A stretch of 32,154 nucleotides of DNA from Roseomonas sp. Its GTDB lineage: Bacteria; Pseudomonadota; Alphaproteobacteria; Acetobacterales; Acetobacteraceae. A model generated the notes under the pieces. That model did no database searches. It saw only the letters and a program-made list of their open reading frames with translations, and had not been told where the DNA came from. The stretch lies in assembly GCA_020249125.1 (NCBI GenBank), contig JADCGG010000178.1, positions 1 to 32,154 on the forward strand, given 5' to 3'. Of the stretch, positions 15,793-23,286 are shown in pieces. Each line of letters opens with the position of its first letter. Position 1 is the first letter of the stretch. Made by a program: the position numbers and the translations under genes.

Positions 15793-16203
15793 TCACCGCG
15801 CAAAGCGTCGAACAAATTCTTCCTGCGCCGGGGTTTCAATCGCCTCAGCATTGTAAGCGGCGCGCAGCCAGGCAACCGGGTCGCCCTCAGCCGCGCCGGC
15901 CAGGATGGCAAGGCAGGCCATCGCCGTGCCGGTGCGCCCAAGCCCGGCCTTGCAGCCGATGTGAAAAGCGTCATCGGGCGCGGCGCGCATTTCTGTCAGC
16001 ATTTGCGTCAATACCGCGCGCAAACCGGCCTCATCAGGCAGGCCGAAATCAGGCACGTCAAGCTGCCATTCCGCTTCGGCCAAACGCGCGGCGCGCGCTT
16101 CCAGGCACAGCCCCCGCGCGCCTTGCGGCATGGCATCAAAGGGCCCGCCCGAAATGCTGATCAGCCTGCCGTCCAGCGGCAATTCAAGCCGCCCGCGCAG
16201 CAT
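15793..16203 (-). CDS. Dual-specificity/tyrosine phosphatase-like protein
   Basis: A 136-residue single-domain protein. The C-x5-R phosphate loop is intact in HIGCKAGLGRTGT (Cys84, Arg90), and Asp52 in DVPDFGLP is positioned as the general acid. The usual histidine directly before the catalytic cysteine is replaced by glycine, with a histidine two residues earlier. It resembles CDC14-like phosphatases. Its ATG overlaps the pssA stop by one base (TGATG), placing it in the psd-pssA operon. Substrate could be a phosphoprotein, or a phospholipid headgroup as in PTPMT1-type enzymes; the operon context favours lipid metabolism, but this is inference. Confidence 0.82.
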   Translation of the reverse strand: MLRGRLELPLDGRLISISGGPFDAMPQGARGLCLEARAARLAEAEWQLDVPDFGLPDEAGLRAVLTQMLTEMRAAPDDAFHIGCKAGLGRTGTAMACLAILAGAAEGDPVAWLRAAYNAEAIETPAQEEFVRRFAR

Positions 16204-17096
16204 CAGGGCGCGGCATTTCCCTTGCCGTTATCCGCAATCAGCACGGGTTCCAGCAGGCTTTCCGCTTCCTGCTTCAGGCGCAAATAGGACCGCACGGAAA
16301 AGGGTAACATGCCAAGGTAAATGATGCCCGCCATGGCAAGCGCCGCCCAGGGCTCAGCGAACAACAGCGCCATGAAAAGCCCAACACCCAGCAGCAGCGG
16401 CAGCACCGCAGCGCGCGGCACCTTGAAATTCTTGAAGGACCAGGTGGGCAGGGTGCTGACCATCAGCCCGCCAACAAGGATCAGAATGCCCGCCACCAGC
16501 ACAGGGTTGCGCATGATGCCTGCAAGCATCGGCATTTCCACCTGCGTGAAAAACAGTCCGGCGAAAAGCGGAAACAGCGCGCAGCCCGCCCCCGCCGGCG
16601 CCGGCACGCCGGTGAAGAAATTATAGGTATAGGCAGGCTTTGGCGCCGGCCCCACATCCAGTGTCGCATTGAACCGTGCAAGCCTCAGCGCGGAACACAC
16701 CGCAAACAGCAAGGCCGGCGCGAAGGCAATCGCGCGATAATCCTGCAAGGCCCACAGATAAAGCACCAGCGCCGGCGCCACGCCGAAGGACAAAAAATCC
16801 GCCAGACTATCGAATTCCGCCCCGAAACGAGATGTCGCCTTCAACAACCGCGCGAGCCTGCCATCAAGCCCATCAATCACCCCCGCCACCACAATCAGCA
16901 CGGCGGCTTCGGCAAAGCGCGCATCAAAGGCCGCGCGGATCGCAACCAGACCACAGCATAGCCCAAGCATGGTCATGATATTCGGGATCAGGCGATTGAA
17001 GGATTGCCCTTCAAAACGCGGGCGTGTGCGCGGGCGAAGGCGTCGGCGCAACCGCCGCATGCGCCCTGAAGAAGCCATGTCGCGTTCAGTGCTCAT
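16203..17096 (-). CDS. pssA: CDP-diacylglycerol--serine O-phosphatidyltransferase
   Basis: A 297-residue polytopic membrane enzyme that makes phosphatidylserine from CDP-diacylglycerol and serine. The CDP-alcohol phosphatidyltransferase motif D-G-x2-A-R-x8-G-x3-D-x3-D is complete (Asp78 to Asp100, [20 protein letters not shown]). [19 protein letters not shown] is the typical first membrane segment after a very basic N-terminus. About eight hydrophobic helices follow. It overlaps psd by 4 nt upstream and the phosphatase by 1 nt downstream. The extra-long arginine-rich N-terminus may hold a later true start, but no better ribosome-binding site is evident. Confidence 0.95.
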   Translation of the reverse strand: MSTERDMASSGRMRRLRRRLRPRTRPRFEGQSFNRLIPNIMTMLGLCCGLVAIRAAFDARFAEAAVLIVVAGVIDGLDGRLARLLKATSRFGAEFDSLADFLSFGVAPALVLYLWALQDYRAIAFAPALLFAVCSALRLARFNATLDVGPAPKPAYTYNFFTGVPAPAGAGCALFPLFAGLFFTQVEMPMLAGIMRNPVLVAGILILVGGLMVSTLPTWSFKNFKVPRAAVLPLLLGVGLFMALLFAEPWAALAMAGIIYLGMLPFSVRSYLRLKQEAESLLEPVLIADNGKGNAAP

Positions 17097-17770
17097 CGCG
17101 CCTGCAACTCCGCCAACACCGTCTCTCCACCGATCATGGTCTGGCCCACCGCCACCATTGGCTCAACCCCCGGCGGCAGATAGATATCCGTGCGGCTGCC
17201 AAAACGAATAATGCCAAAGCGATCACCCGCCTGCACCGCATCCCCCACCTTGGCATCACACAGAATGCGCCGCGCGATCAGCCCGGCAATCTGCACCACC
17301 GCGATGTCGCGCCCATCGGGCAACCGCAGTGCAACCGCATTGCGTTCATTCTCATCACTCGCCTTGTCCAGATTGGCGCTCAGGAATTTGCCGTGGTGAT
17401 AGGCGATGCGTGTCACCGTGCCATCGCAGGGCATGCGGTTCACATGCACATCCAGGACCGAGAGGAAAATCGCGATGCGCCAGCGGGTTTCCTCACCCAT
17501 GCCCAATTCCATCGGCGGCTTGGCCGGCATGACCGACACCACATGCCCATCCGCCGGCGCCAGCACCAGCCCAGGCCGCGCGGGCGGCATGCGTTCCGGG
17601 TCGCGGAAGAAGTAAAGGCAGAACAGCGTGAAGGCCACGCCGAGCCAGAACAGCAAGCTGCCCACCAGCGCGCCGCCCAGCAGCGCCACTGCCGCGCCAC
17701 CAATCAGGAAGGGCCTCGCCGCCGGATGCGGCCGGGCGAGAACCATGCGAAGACTTTGTCCGAGTGCCAT
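17093..17770 (-). CDS. psd: Phosphatidylserine decarboxylase proenzyme
   Basis: A 225-residue short-form Psd. The protein self-cleaves at Gly191-Ser192 in [15 protein letters not shown] to create the pyruvoyl group. [11 protein letters not shown] and [14 protein letters not shown] are family motifs, and a hydrophobic N-terminal hairpin (about 21-55) anchors it to the inner membrane. It converts phosphatidylserine to phosphatidylethanolamine. It is the first gene of the psd-pssA-phosphatase run, with ATGA overlap to pssA. It is divergent from the small unknown gene at 17819 across only 48 bp. Confidence 0.95.
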   Translation of the reverse strand: MALGQSLRMVLARPHPAARPFLIGGAAVALLGGALVGSLLFWLGVAFTLFCLYFFRDPERMPPARPGLVLAPADGHVVSVMPAKPPMELGMGEETRWRIAIFLSVLDVHVNRMPCDGTVTRIAYHHGKFLSANLDKASDENERNAVALRLPDGRDIAVVQIAGLIARRILCDAKVGDAVQAGDRFGIIRFGSRTDIYLPPGVEPMVAVGQTMIGGETVLAELQAR

Positions 17771-17818
17771 GCGCCCCCGCTTACAGTGTTTTTACCAAAA
17801 TTGCACAAATATGCGCCC

Positions 17819-18247
17819 ATGGATGCGATCACCCTTGGCCACATGGCCATAGACCCCGAAGGCCGCCTTGCCCCCAGGCAGGCGGACCGCCCCCTGGAAT
17901 TCACCTTTGACTGGCGCGGTCGCCGCTGCCGGGCAGAGCTCAGCGCTGAGGGCTTGGTGGTGGAAACCGATGCCGCGCGCATCCCCTCCACCGCGGAAGG
18001 TCGGGATTTGCGCCAATCCAGCTTCGCCACCCTGGCGGCGCTGAACCCTGGCCTGCCGGAAGGCTGGTCCATGGGCCTGACACCCGATCACCGGATTCGC
18101 TTCGAAGCCGAATTGGCGCTGGTGCCGCCCACCAATGCGCCGGAACTGGTCGCGGCGTTGGTGCGCTTTGTGCTCGCGCTTGATCCCTATCTTGATCGGC
18201 TGGAAGCCGCCGGCGCCGGCTGGGCAACCGGCAGCGTAAAGACCTGA
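17819..18247 (+). CDS. Small protein of unknown function, possibly CesT/YbjN-like fold
   Basis: The track runs this frame from 17024, but that part is antisense to psd and pssA. ATG at 17819 gives 142 residues starting MDAITLGHMAIDPEGRL. I do not recognise a family. The layout (a short helix, strands around FTFDWRGRRCRAEL and GLVVETDA, SFATLAALNPGLPEGWSMGL, then strand and a long C-terminal helix LVAALVRFVLALDPYLDRLE) resembles small type III secretion chaperone or YbjN-like folds, but this is only a pattern impression. No secretion genes are nearby. Its 3' end overlaps the convergent LysM gene by 61 nt, unusually long for this compact genome. Confidence 0.6.
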   Translation: MDAITLGHMAIDPEGRLAPRQADRPLEFTFDWRGRRCRAELSAEGLVVETDAARIPSTAEGRDLRQSSFATLAALNPGLPEGWSMGLTPDHRIRFEAELALVPPTNAPELVAALVRFVLALDPYLDRLEAAGAGWATGSVKT

Positions 18248-19449
18248 CCGGGATAGATTTTGTTGGGATCGGCGATTTGTTCCTTATTCGCCTGATAGAT
18301 CACCGTAAAGCGAATGCCCCGCCCATAGGTGGCGCGGGCGATGCGCCACAGATTATTGCCCGGCTGCACCACAATGCGCTGCTGGGCAAAGGCCTCGGCG
18401 GGGAGTTCTTCCCGCTGGAAGGGCACCTCGGCACGGGCCAGCACGCGCCCATCAGCGGGTGAGACCTGGTCAATCCGCAAGCGATGCCGCCCGATGGAGG
18501 GTTGGTTTTCCGGCTGGAAGGCCCAGCGCCCCAGGGCATCGGCAACGGCTTCGCCGATATGCTGATCATCAACGTAAAGCCTGAGCCTGGCGCCGGGCGG
18601 CGCAGCGCCGGCAAAGCGCATAGAACCGCCCTGGTCATATTCAACGGAATCAATGCCAAGTCGCGGCGCCGTACCGGCTGCCGGGGCGGGTTCCGGCACC
18701 TGCAACAGGCGCGGGGCGGTGGCTTCTGAGCGGCCAGGGATAAGCACTGCCAGGGGGCCGGTCGGCGCCGGGGGCGTCGCGTCGGGGGGCGTTGGCTGGG
18801 GCTGCTGCGGAGCTTGTGCTTGGGCGCTTGGTGATGGCTCAGGCGTCGGCGCGGGGCGCTGGGCTTCGGCGGTTTGTGCTGCCGTATCGGGCACCATCAG
18901 CACCACCGTATCCGGCCCGGCCATTTCCTGATCCCCGAGTCGCGCCCGCAGGCTGAGCTCCATCGCCCCGGGCGGCAGGGGCTCGGCGGGCAGGATCACG
19001 AATTCGCCGCGCCGATCGGCCCGGGCGCGGCCCAATTCGCGGCCATTATCAGCAAAAAGAATCACCTCGGCCCCCGGCGCGGCGCGGCCTGCCACCACGG
19101 CACTGCCGCGCGCGCCAACCCGCACAACGTCAAAGCGCGGGGGGATCATCGCAACGGCAGGGGAGGCAGCGTTGGGGTCGGGTCGGGCGGCCTCGGTACT
19201 TGGGCTCGCAAGGCCAGGTGGCGTCGGGGCTGGCGGAATCGCGGGCCGCACGGCCTGGCCCGTGCCACCTGCCACGGTGGCCCCAGAAGGCGCATCCGCC
19301 ACCGGGGCACGCGCAATACCTGTCACGCCCGAGGGATCGGGGGAGAAAACGCCGCGCCAGCCAAGAAAGACCAGGATCGCGAGCAGAATCAGCGCGGCTG
19401 GGAAGATCAGCTTCTTGGCGGCGCCTCCGCCGGCATTCTGCTCATTCAT
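18187..19449 (-). CDS. Membrane-anchored LysM protein with Ig-like domains
   Basis: A 420-residue envelope protein. A cytoplasmic N-terminus is followed by one transmembrane helix (KLIFPAALILLAILVFLGW, about 13-31), then Pro/Ala-rich linkers alternating with two Ig-like domains. The first, near 105-185, has RVGARGSAVVAGRAAPGAEV; the second, near 265-350, has SVEYDQGGSMRFAGAAPPGA. A C-terminal LysM module follows: VVQPGNNLWRIARATYGRG to YPGQVFTLP. LysM binds peptidoglycan, so the protein probably spans inner membrane to cell wall. Similar proteins occur widely in alphaproteobacteria without a settled function. It is a single gene, and its 3' end overlaps the small plus-strand gene. Confidence 0.88.
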   Translation of the reverse strand: MNEQNAGGGAAKKLIFPAALILLAILVFLGWRGVFSPDPSGVTGIARAPVADAPSGATVAGGTGQAVRPAIPPAPTPPGLASPSTEAARPDPNAASPAVAMIPPRFDVVRVGARGSAVVAGRAAPGAEVILFADNGRELGRARADRRGEFVILPAEPLPPGAMELSLRARLGDQEMAGPDTVVLMVPDTAAQTAEAQRPAPTPEPSPSAQAQAPQQPQPTPPDATPPAPTGPLAVLIPGRSEATAPRLLQVPEPAPAAGTAPRLGIDSVEYDQGGSMRFAGAAPPGARLRLYVDDQHIGEAVADALGRWAFQPENQPSIGRHRLRIDQVSPADGRVLARAEVPFQREELPAEAFAQQRIVVQPGNNLWRIARATYGRGIRFTVIYQANKEQIADPNKIYPGQVFTLPVAQPAPAASSRSR

Positions 19450-19581
19450 GCTGCACTCCCCTGCGGCGCGTTTCGCCGCGCCATAGCCCTGCCCAGGTTT
19501 TGGAAATTACAAAATCCTTCTAAGTGTCTTGTCATTGGCCTGCAACACGGCCCGCAAGACCGCCTCCGCTGCTGGGGAAAA

Positions 19582-20256
19582 ATGAGCAAGAAAGCCACCC
19601 AACTTCCGATCTGGGATCGCCCGGTCAGGCTGTTTCATTGGAGCCTGATCCTGTTGGTCGCGCTGTCCTTCGCCAGCGCCAAAAGCGGCGCCTGGGGGCT
19701 GCATTATGTCTCGGGCTACGCGATTCTGACACTGGTGCTGTTTCGCGTCCTGTGGGGGTTTTTCGGGTCGGAAAACGCGCGCTTCGCCCATTTCCTGAAG
19801 TCCCCCGCAGCGGCGCTGCGGCAATTGGCGCGCTTCCCGCAGCGAGAGGCAGACCGCGAAACCGGCCATAACCCGGCCGGGGGCTGGATGGTGGCGGCGC
19901 TGCTGGCCCTATTGCTGGCGCAAACCATCAGCGGGCTTTTTGCCAATCACGATCCTGGTTTCACCTATTCCCAGCATGGCCCGCTGGCCTTTTCGGTCAG
20001 CACCGCAAGTTCAGCCGCCGCAAGCGCGCTGCATCTTGTCGTGCAGAATTACCTGCTTGTCGCGATTGGGCTGCATGTGCTGGCCATCATGCTCTACAAG
20101 CTTGTGAAGGGCCATGAATTGGTGATGCCGATGCTGACCGGCGAAAAACTGCTGCCCGAGGGCACCAAGGCGCCGCGCCTTGCCCCAGGCAGGCTGGCGC
20201 TTGGCCTATTGCTGCTGGCCGGGGCAGCGGTGTTTCTGTTTATCCGGCTATTCTGA
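19582..20256 (+). CDS. Cytochrome b561-type membrane protein
   Basis: ATG at 19582 (GGGGAAAA before it) gives 224 residues; the longer track frame is antisense to the LysM gene. Four to five transmembrane helices are visible, with histidines placed for two b-type hemes: WDRPVRLFHWSLILLVALSF, GLHYVSGY, ALHLVVQNYLL and AIGLHVLAIMLYK. WDRPVRLFHW is the signature of the b561/Ni-hydrogenase cytochrome b family. The protein should pass electrons across the inner membrane to a periplasmic partner. The convergent neighbour encodes a cytochrome c', and such b561-c' pairs are common in proteobacteria, which supports a shared redox role. Confidence 0.9.
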   Translation: MSKKATQLPIWDRPVRLFHWSLILLVALSFASAKSGAWGLHYVSGYAILTLVLFRVLWGFFGSENARFAHFLKSPAAALRQLARFPQREADRETGHNPAGGWMVAALLALLLAQTISGLFANHDPGFTYSQHGPLAFSVSTASSAAASALHLVVQNYLLVAIGLHVLAIMLYKLVKGHELVMPMLTGEKLLPEGTKAPRLAPGRLALGLLLLAGAAVFLFIRLF

Positions 20257-20276
20257 GACGCCTGGCTGGCGCAGCC

Positions 20277-20714
20277 CTATCGGCTGCGGCTGCGAAATGG
20301 GCGATGGCAAGCGCTGCAAGTGGCGGCGGCCTGTTGGAAAGCCGCCTGCAAGGTGGCCCTTTCGCCGGTGGTCGCCGCATGCTCCAGGCTGCGCAGGCTG
20401 GTAAGCATATTCGCATTGGCCGCCGCAAACCCCTCTGGATCGGACCAGATGGTGGGACGCGCGCGGGTATCGCCTGCTCCGCTATTTGGGGGGAAAAGCG
20501 CGGGTAAGCCTTCGAAAAAGCGTATCATCTCAGCGGTTGGGGCCAAGGCCGCGCGTGTATCGCCACGCTGATCAAGCAGGGCTTCGATTCGGTCCATCTG
20601 GTGCCCAGCTGCCTTCAACCCATCACGCCGGGCTGAAATCACATCCCCTGGGGTCAGGGCAGATGCCGCAAAGGGTACCAGCAGCATAAGTAGAAAGCCC
20701 GCTTTCCACGCCAT
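20277..20714 (-). CDS. Cytochrome c' family protein
   Basis: A 145-residue periplasmic protein with signal peptide MAWKAGFLLMLLVPFAASA. The heme site CSACH is at the C-terminus (Cys133, Cys136, His137), as in cytochrome c'. The preceding four-helix pattern (ISARRDGLKAAGHQMDRIEAL, IRFFEGLPALFPPNS, W-S-D-P-E-G-F) matches the family, which binds NO or transfers electrons. Its 3' end is 20 nt from the end of the convergent cytochrome b561 gene. The start and signal peptide fit the track ORF. Confidence 0.88.
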   Translation of the reverse strand: MAWKAGFLLMLLVPFAASALTPGDVISARRDGLKAAGHQMDRIEALLDQRGDTRAALAPTAEMIRFFEGLPALFPPNSGAGDTRARPTIWSDPEGFAAANANMLTSLRSLEHAATTGERATLQAAFQQAAATCSACHRPFRSRSR

Positions 20715-20790
20715 CGTTACCGCCTGATTGCTTTACTGTAACGCGAAACATGGGGCGCGGTGGTCGCCTCGCCAAGGGGCGCCAACCCGC

Positions 20791-20819
20791 TTGCGGCCTT
20801 CACCCCCGCCCGCTATAGC
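20791..20819 (+). promoter_or_regulatory. Predicted promoter of tRNA-Pro
   Basis: TTGCGG (-35) and TATAGC (-10) are separated by 17 nt. The expected transcription start is near 20826, about 17 nt before the tRNA, as is typical for a monocistronic tRNA gene. Confidence 0.6.
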
Positions 20820-20842
20820 CGCGCAGACGTCATGGTCGGCCT

Positions 20843-20919
20843 CGGAGTGTAGCTCAGCCTGGTAGAGCACTGTGTTCGGGACGCAGGGGCCGGAGGTTCG
20901 AATCCTCTCACTCCGACCA
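20843..20919 (+). tRNA. tRNA-Pro (anticodon CGG)
   Basis: The 77-nt cloverleaf is complete: acceptor arms CGGAGTG/CACTCCG with the C1-G72 pair typical of proline tRNA, D-arm GCTC/GAGC, anticodon stem CTGTG/CGCAG around loop TTCGGGA (anticodon CGG), T-arm GGAGG-TTCGAAT-CCTCT, discriminator A and encoded CCA. It reads CCG codons. I see no phage-like or integrase gene beside it and no duplicated 3' end, so there is no sign that it serves as an integration site here. Confidence 0.97.
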
Positions 20920-21104
20920 ATTGCCCCAAAAGCCCGTCGGAAAATGATGCGGCTTCCGTGATCCATGTCGGATTGCCTGTTTTTCTGAATGCCAAGCCTG
21001 CCACAACCGGGTTCTGCAACGGCGCGCGCGGCTTTGAACCTTGTATGCGATCACTGGCCGCCCGTTGGGGCGTGATTCGTGAACCAACACGAGGTGGCAC
21101 GGCT

Positions 21105-21896
21105 TTACGGTGATAGCGAAATACCGGCGAAGGCAGCGGCATAAGCCCCGACGGTCAAGGCGACCCAAACGCAAGCGGCAAGACCGATACCTGCCGGCGT
21201 TACGGATCGCACCAGCAGCACAAAGGCTGGAAGCGCCTGCATGGCGTGTATTGCGAGGAAGTGTGCAGCGCGCAGATCGCCGCCATCGCGTGACCAGAAG
21301 AAGGGCGCGAAATTAGCAGCATCCGTCATGGTGCCGCCGACATAGGGTGTTGTCATGCTGGAGATTGTCGCGCCGGTAATGCCCCCAAGAATGCCACTGA
21401 TGGCCAAGCCAAGCCCGACAGCCAGCCTCCAATTCAGCGCCTGCTGCTGATCGCCACGCAGCAGAACCAGCACACCGAGCAAGAAGGCCAAAAAGACCAG
21501 GGTCATGGCGCCAAGCCCCATCAGGCTATAGGCGATCTCACCAAGCCGGTCCGTGGCGAAGTGGCTCGGCTTGCCAAGGCCAGCGCGCAACAGGATCCAA
21601 GCTTGCTCAAAAATCGCGGCAAGCACTGTGCCCCACAAAATGATGCGCGCCACCCAACCGTTACGCGCTGCAGGCGCCAGCACCCCCCAGGCCCAGGCCA
21701 TGGTCCAGAACCAGGCGACGAAGGACGCCGCGAACTTCGCGGGCTTCACCCAAACGGAAACGCCATTGATCCTTCGGCCATCAATCATCGCCGCCATCAG
21801 GCAAAGCGCCACGATGATCAGCATCGCCCAGCCCAGACGGGCAAGGATTGGCTGGCGTTGATCCAATGCCGCAAACAGCGCGCGAAGTTTCGTCAT
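21105..21896 (-). CDS. Polytopic membrane protein of unknown function
   Basis: ATG at 21896 gives 263 residues; the track start at 22043 would run far into the upstream gene. About seven hydrophobic helices are visible, for example RLGWAMLIIVALCLMAAMID and ALVLLR-like segments. Conserved-looking features include VSVWVKPAKFAASF and a C-terminal GGDLRAAHFLAIHAMQALP with two histidines. I recognise the type from alphaproteobacterial genomes but know no function. It overlaps the upstream ABA4-like gene by 4 nt (ATGA), so the two are co-translated and are probably controlled by the divergent TetR regulator. Confidence 0.75.
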   Translation of the reverse strand: MTKLRALFAALDQRQPILARLGWAMLIIVALCLMAAMIDGRRINGVSVWVKPAKFAASFVAWFWTMAWAWGVLAPAARNGWVARIILWGTVLAAIFEQAWILLRAGLGKPSHFATDRLGEIAYSLMGLGAMTLVFLAFLLGVLVLLRGDQQQALNWRLAVGLGLAISGILGGITGATISSMTTPYVGGTMTDAANFAPFFWSRDGGDLRAAHFLAIHAMQALPAFVLLVRSVTPAGIGLAACVWVALTVGAYAAAFAGISLSP

Positions 21897-22330
21897 GATG
21901 GGTCCCCCGGGCTGACGCGCCGCAGGAGAAAAAATCGCAGGATCAGGAAAAGAAGAAGCCCAACCGGGCCAACCAGAAAGGTGGGTGGCAGGCAAAGCCG
22001 TACCGCCCAGGGATTCATGTTCTCGGCTGCAGCAATGCGGCACATCCAGGCGCCGATGAACATGTCAAAGGCGAGGTAGTGCACCCAGCCCGCGAGTAAT
22101 ACGCCATCATTACGGAACAGCAGGGCGACCTCGGCCAGGGATGAAAAGCCCCCCTCAGCATGCGGCGCGTAAAGCAGCATGAAAAGCGAATAGAACGCTG
22201 CCAATAGCCCAGGAATGCCAAGGCCGCAGATCCACCAAGTGACAAGGCGCGTCCGCGGCGCGATGAGCATGGCCAACCATCCCGCCATGGCAAGGTAGTT
22301 GGCTGCCGAAAAGACTATTGCAGGTTCCAT
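21893..22330 (-). CDS. ABA4-like (DUF4281) membrane protein
   Basis: A 145-residue protein with four predicted transmembrane helices. The segments LFRNDGVLLAGWVHYLAFDMFIG and NPWAVRLCLPPTFLVGPVGLLLFLILR are typical of the ABA4-like family, whose plant founder is needed for neoxanthin formation. In bacteria the role is unknown. It starts 13 nt before a perfect CTGACCATTGGTCAG palindrome shared with the divergent TetR gene, so repression by that regulator is likely. Confidence 0.82.
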   Translation of the reverse strand: MEPAIVFSAANYLAMAGWLAMLIAPRTRLVTWWICGLGIPGLLAAFYSLFMLLYAPHAEGGFSSLAEVALLFRNDGVLLAGWVHYLAFDMFIGAWMCRIAAAENMNPWAVRLCLPPTFLVGPVGLLLFLILRFFLLRRVSPGDPS

Positions 22331-22343
22331 CGTCCACCATTAT

Positions 22344-22358
22344 CTGACCATTGGTCAG
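22344..22358. promoter_or_regulatory. Palindromic operator between the ABA4-like and TetR genes
   Basis: CTGACCA-T-TGGTCAG has perfect 7-bp arms and a 1-nt centre. It lies in the divergent intergenic region, 13 nt from the ABA4-like start and 58 nt from the TetR start. The length and symmetry suit a TetR-family dimer, so it is probably the site of both autoregulation and repression of the membrane-protein pair. Confidence 0.7.
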
Positions 22359-22416
22359 TTTATGATTGTTAGGACGGTCCATTGTCAAGCAATTCGTCAC
22401 GCAGCATGGTCATTCG

Positions 22417-23049
22417 ATGACGGCCATGCTCAAGCCCAAGGGCAAACACCACCATGGGGCGCTCCGCCGCGCGCTGCTTGATGCCGTTGCCGATATTGTG
22501 CTGGCGGCCGGGCCGGATGCGGTAAGCCTGCGGGAATGCGCCCGACGTGCTGGTGTTTCCCATTCCGCTGCCGCGCCGCATTTCGGCGATCTGCGCGGCC
22601 TGCTGACAAGCTTCGCCACCGAAGGAAACCTGCGCCTCGCGCATGCAATGCGGGATGCGGTGGCCGCCTTGCCGCCCGATGCCGATGCCCGCACCCGGCT
22701 TGCCGCGACAGGCCATGGTTATATGGCATTTGCGCGCAACAATCCCGCGCATTTTCGCCTGATGTTCAGAACCGATTTAGTGAATATGGCTGACCAGGCA
22801 TTGCAGCACGCGGTGCAGGCTTCCTGGGCACCACTTGCGGAAGCCATGGCCGCGCACGTGCCGGGCGCGGATGGACGCGCCTTGCGTGCGCGACTCGCGT
22901 TGGCCTGGGCCGGCGTTCATGGATTCTGTGCCCTGCGCGCCGAAGGCACGGGGGGAGATCTGTGGAATCCCGACGATCGCGCGCAGGAGGTTGCCCATGA
23001 CCTTATCGCGCTAATCGTGTCGGCATGCGCCATGCCCGGCGATGGATAA
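22417..23049 (+). CDS. TetR/AcrR family transcriptional regulator
   Basis: ATG at 22417 gives 210 residues (the track start at 22366 is TTG; an ATG at 22426 is another option and neither has a strong ribosome-binding site). The N-terminal helix-turn-helix is ALLDAVADIVLAAGPDAVSL then ECARRAGVSHSAAAPHFGD, where A-P-H-F replaces the usual Y-x-H-F. The C-terminal half, ATGHGYMAFARNNPAHFRLMF, matches the WHG-type TetR ligand-binding domain. It is divergent from the ABA4-like/membrane pair across a perfect palindrome. Its last codons lie inside repeat copy B. Confidence 0.9.
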   Translation: MTAMLKPKGKHHHGALRRALLDAVADIVLAAGPDAVSLRECARRAGVSHSAAAPHFGDLRGLLTSFATEGNLRLAHAMRDAVAALPPDADARTRLAATGHGYMAFARNNPAHFRLMFRTDLVNMADQALQHAVQASWAPLAEAMAAHVPGADGRALRARLALAWAGVHGFCALRAEGTGGDLWNPDDRAQEVAHDLIALIVSACAMPGDG

Positions 23050-23079
23050 TGAGGCATTTCCGGTGGTTTGGCGGGCGGC
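23037..23079 (+). repeat. 43-nt repeat copy B: orphan sequence like the 3' end of the PhyH gene
   Basis: It matches the minus strand of 14942-14984 at 40 of 43 positions. Here the reading frame MDNEAFPVVWRAA lies out of frame across the end of the TetR gene and continues into a 44-codon ORF with no dioxygenase body upstream. It looks like the remnant of a second PhyH-type gene or a recombination scar. Confidence 0.65.
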
Positions 23080-23286
23080 GGTGGGGGTAATGTCTCCACC
23101 TCTGGCCTACCCCCGAACGCATGGCGCACCCCATGGCGCCAAAGGCTTTCGAGACATTGCAGGCGCCGCCGAATAGGGTACAGCTCGCGCTGTGCCGTTT
23201 CATCAAACAATCGCGGTATCGCAAAATGGTGGACGGATATCCAGCGGGCTCGGTTGGTCCGTTTTGCCGATGGGAGGTTCCGGACG
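23050..23286. other. Non-coding stretch between TetR and the lipoprotein gene
   Basis: It begins with the rest of repeat copy B and is followed by GC-rich sequence with repeated ATGGCGC/GGCGCC elements, including a GGCGC-ACCCCAT-GGCGCC motif. The track extends the lipoprotein frame through it, but the translation (Arg/Ser-rich) does not look like protein. No promoter is clear. Confidence 0.45.

Noticed and set aside
15121-16287. 388-residue plus-strand ORF
   Set aside because: It is antisense to the PhyH oxygenase and phosphatase genes; the translation has no recognisable features.
20843-21104. tRNA-Pro as an integration site for an island
   Set aside because: No duplicated tRNA 3' end, integrase or phage gene was seen on either side.
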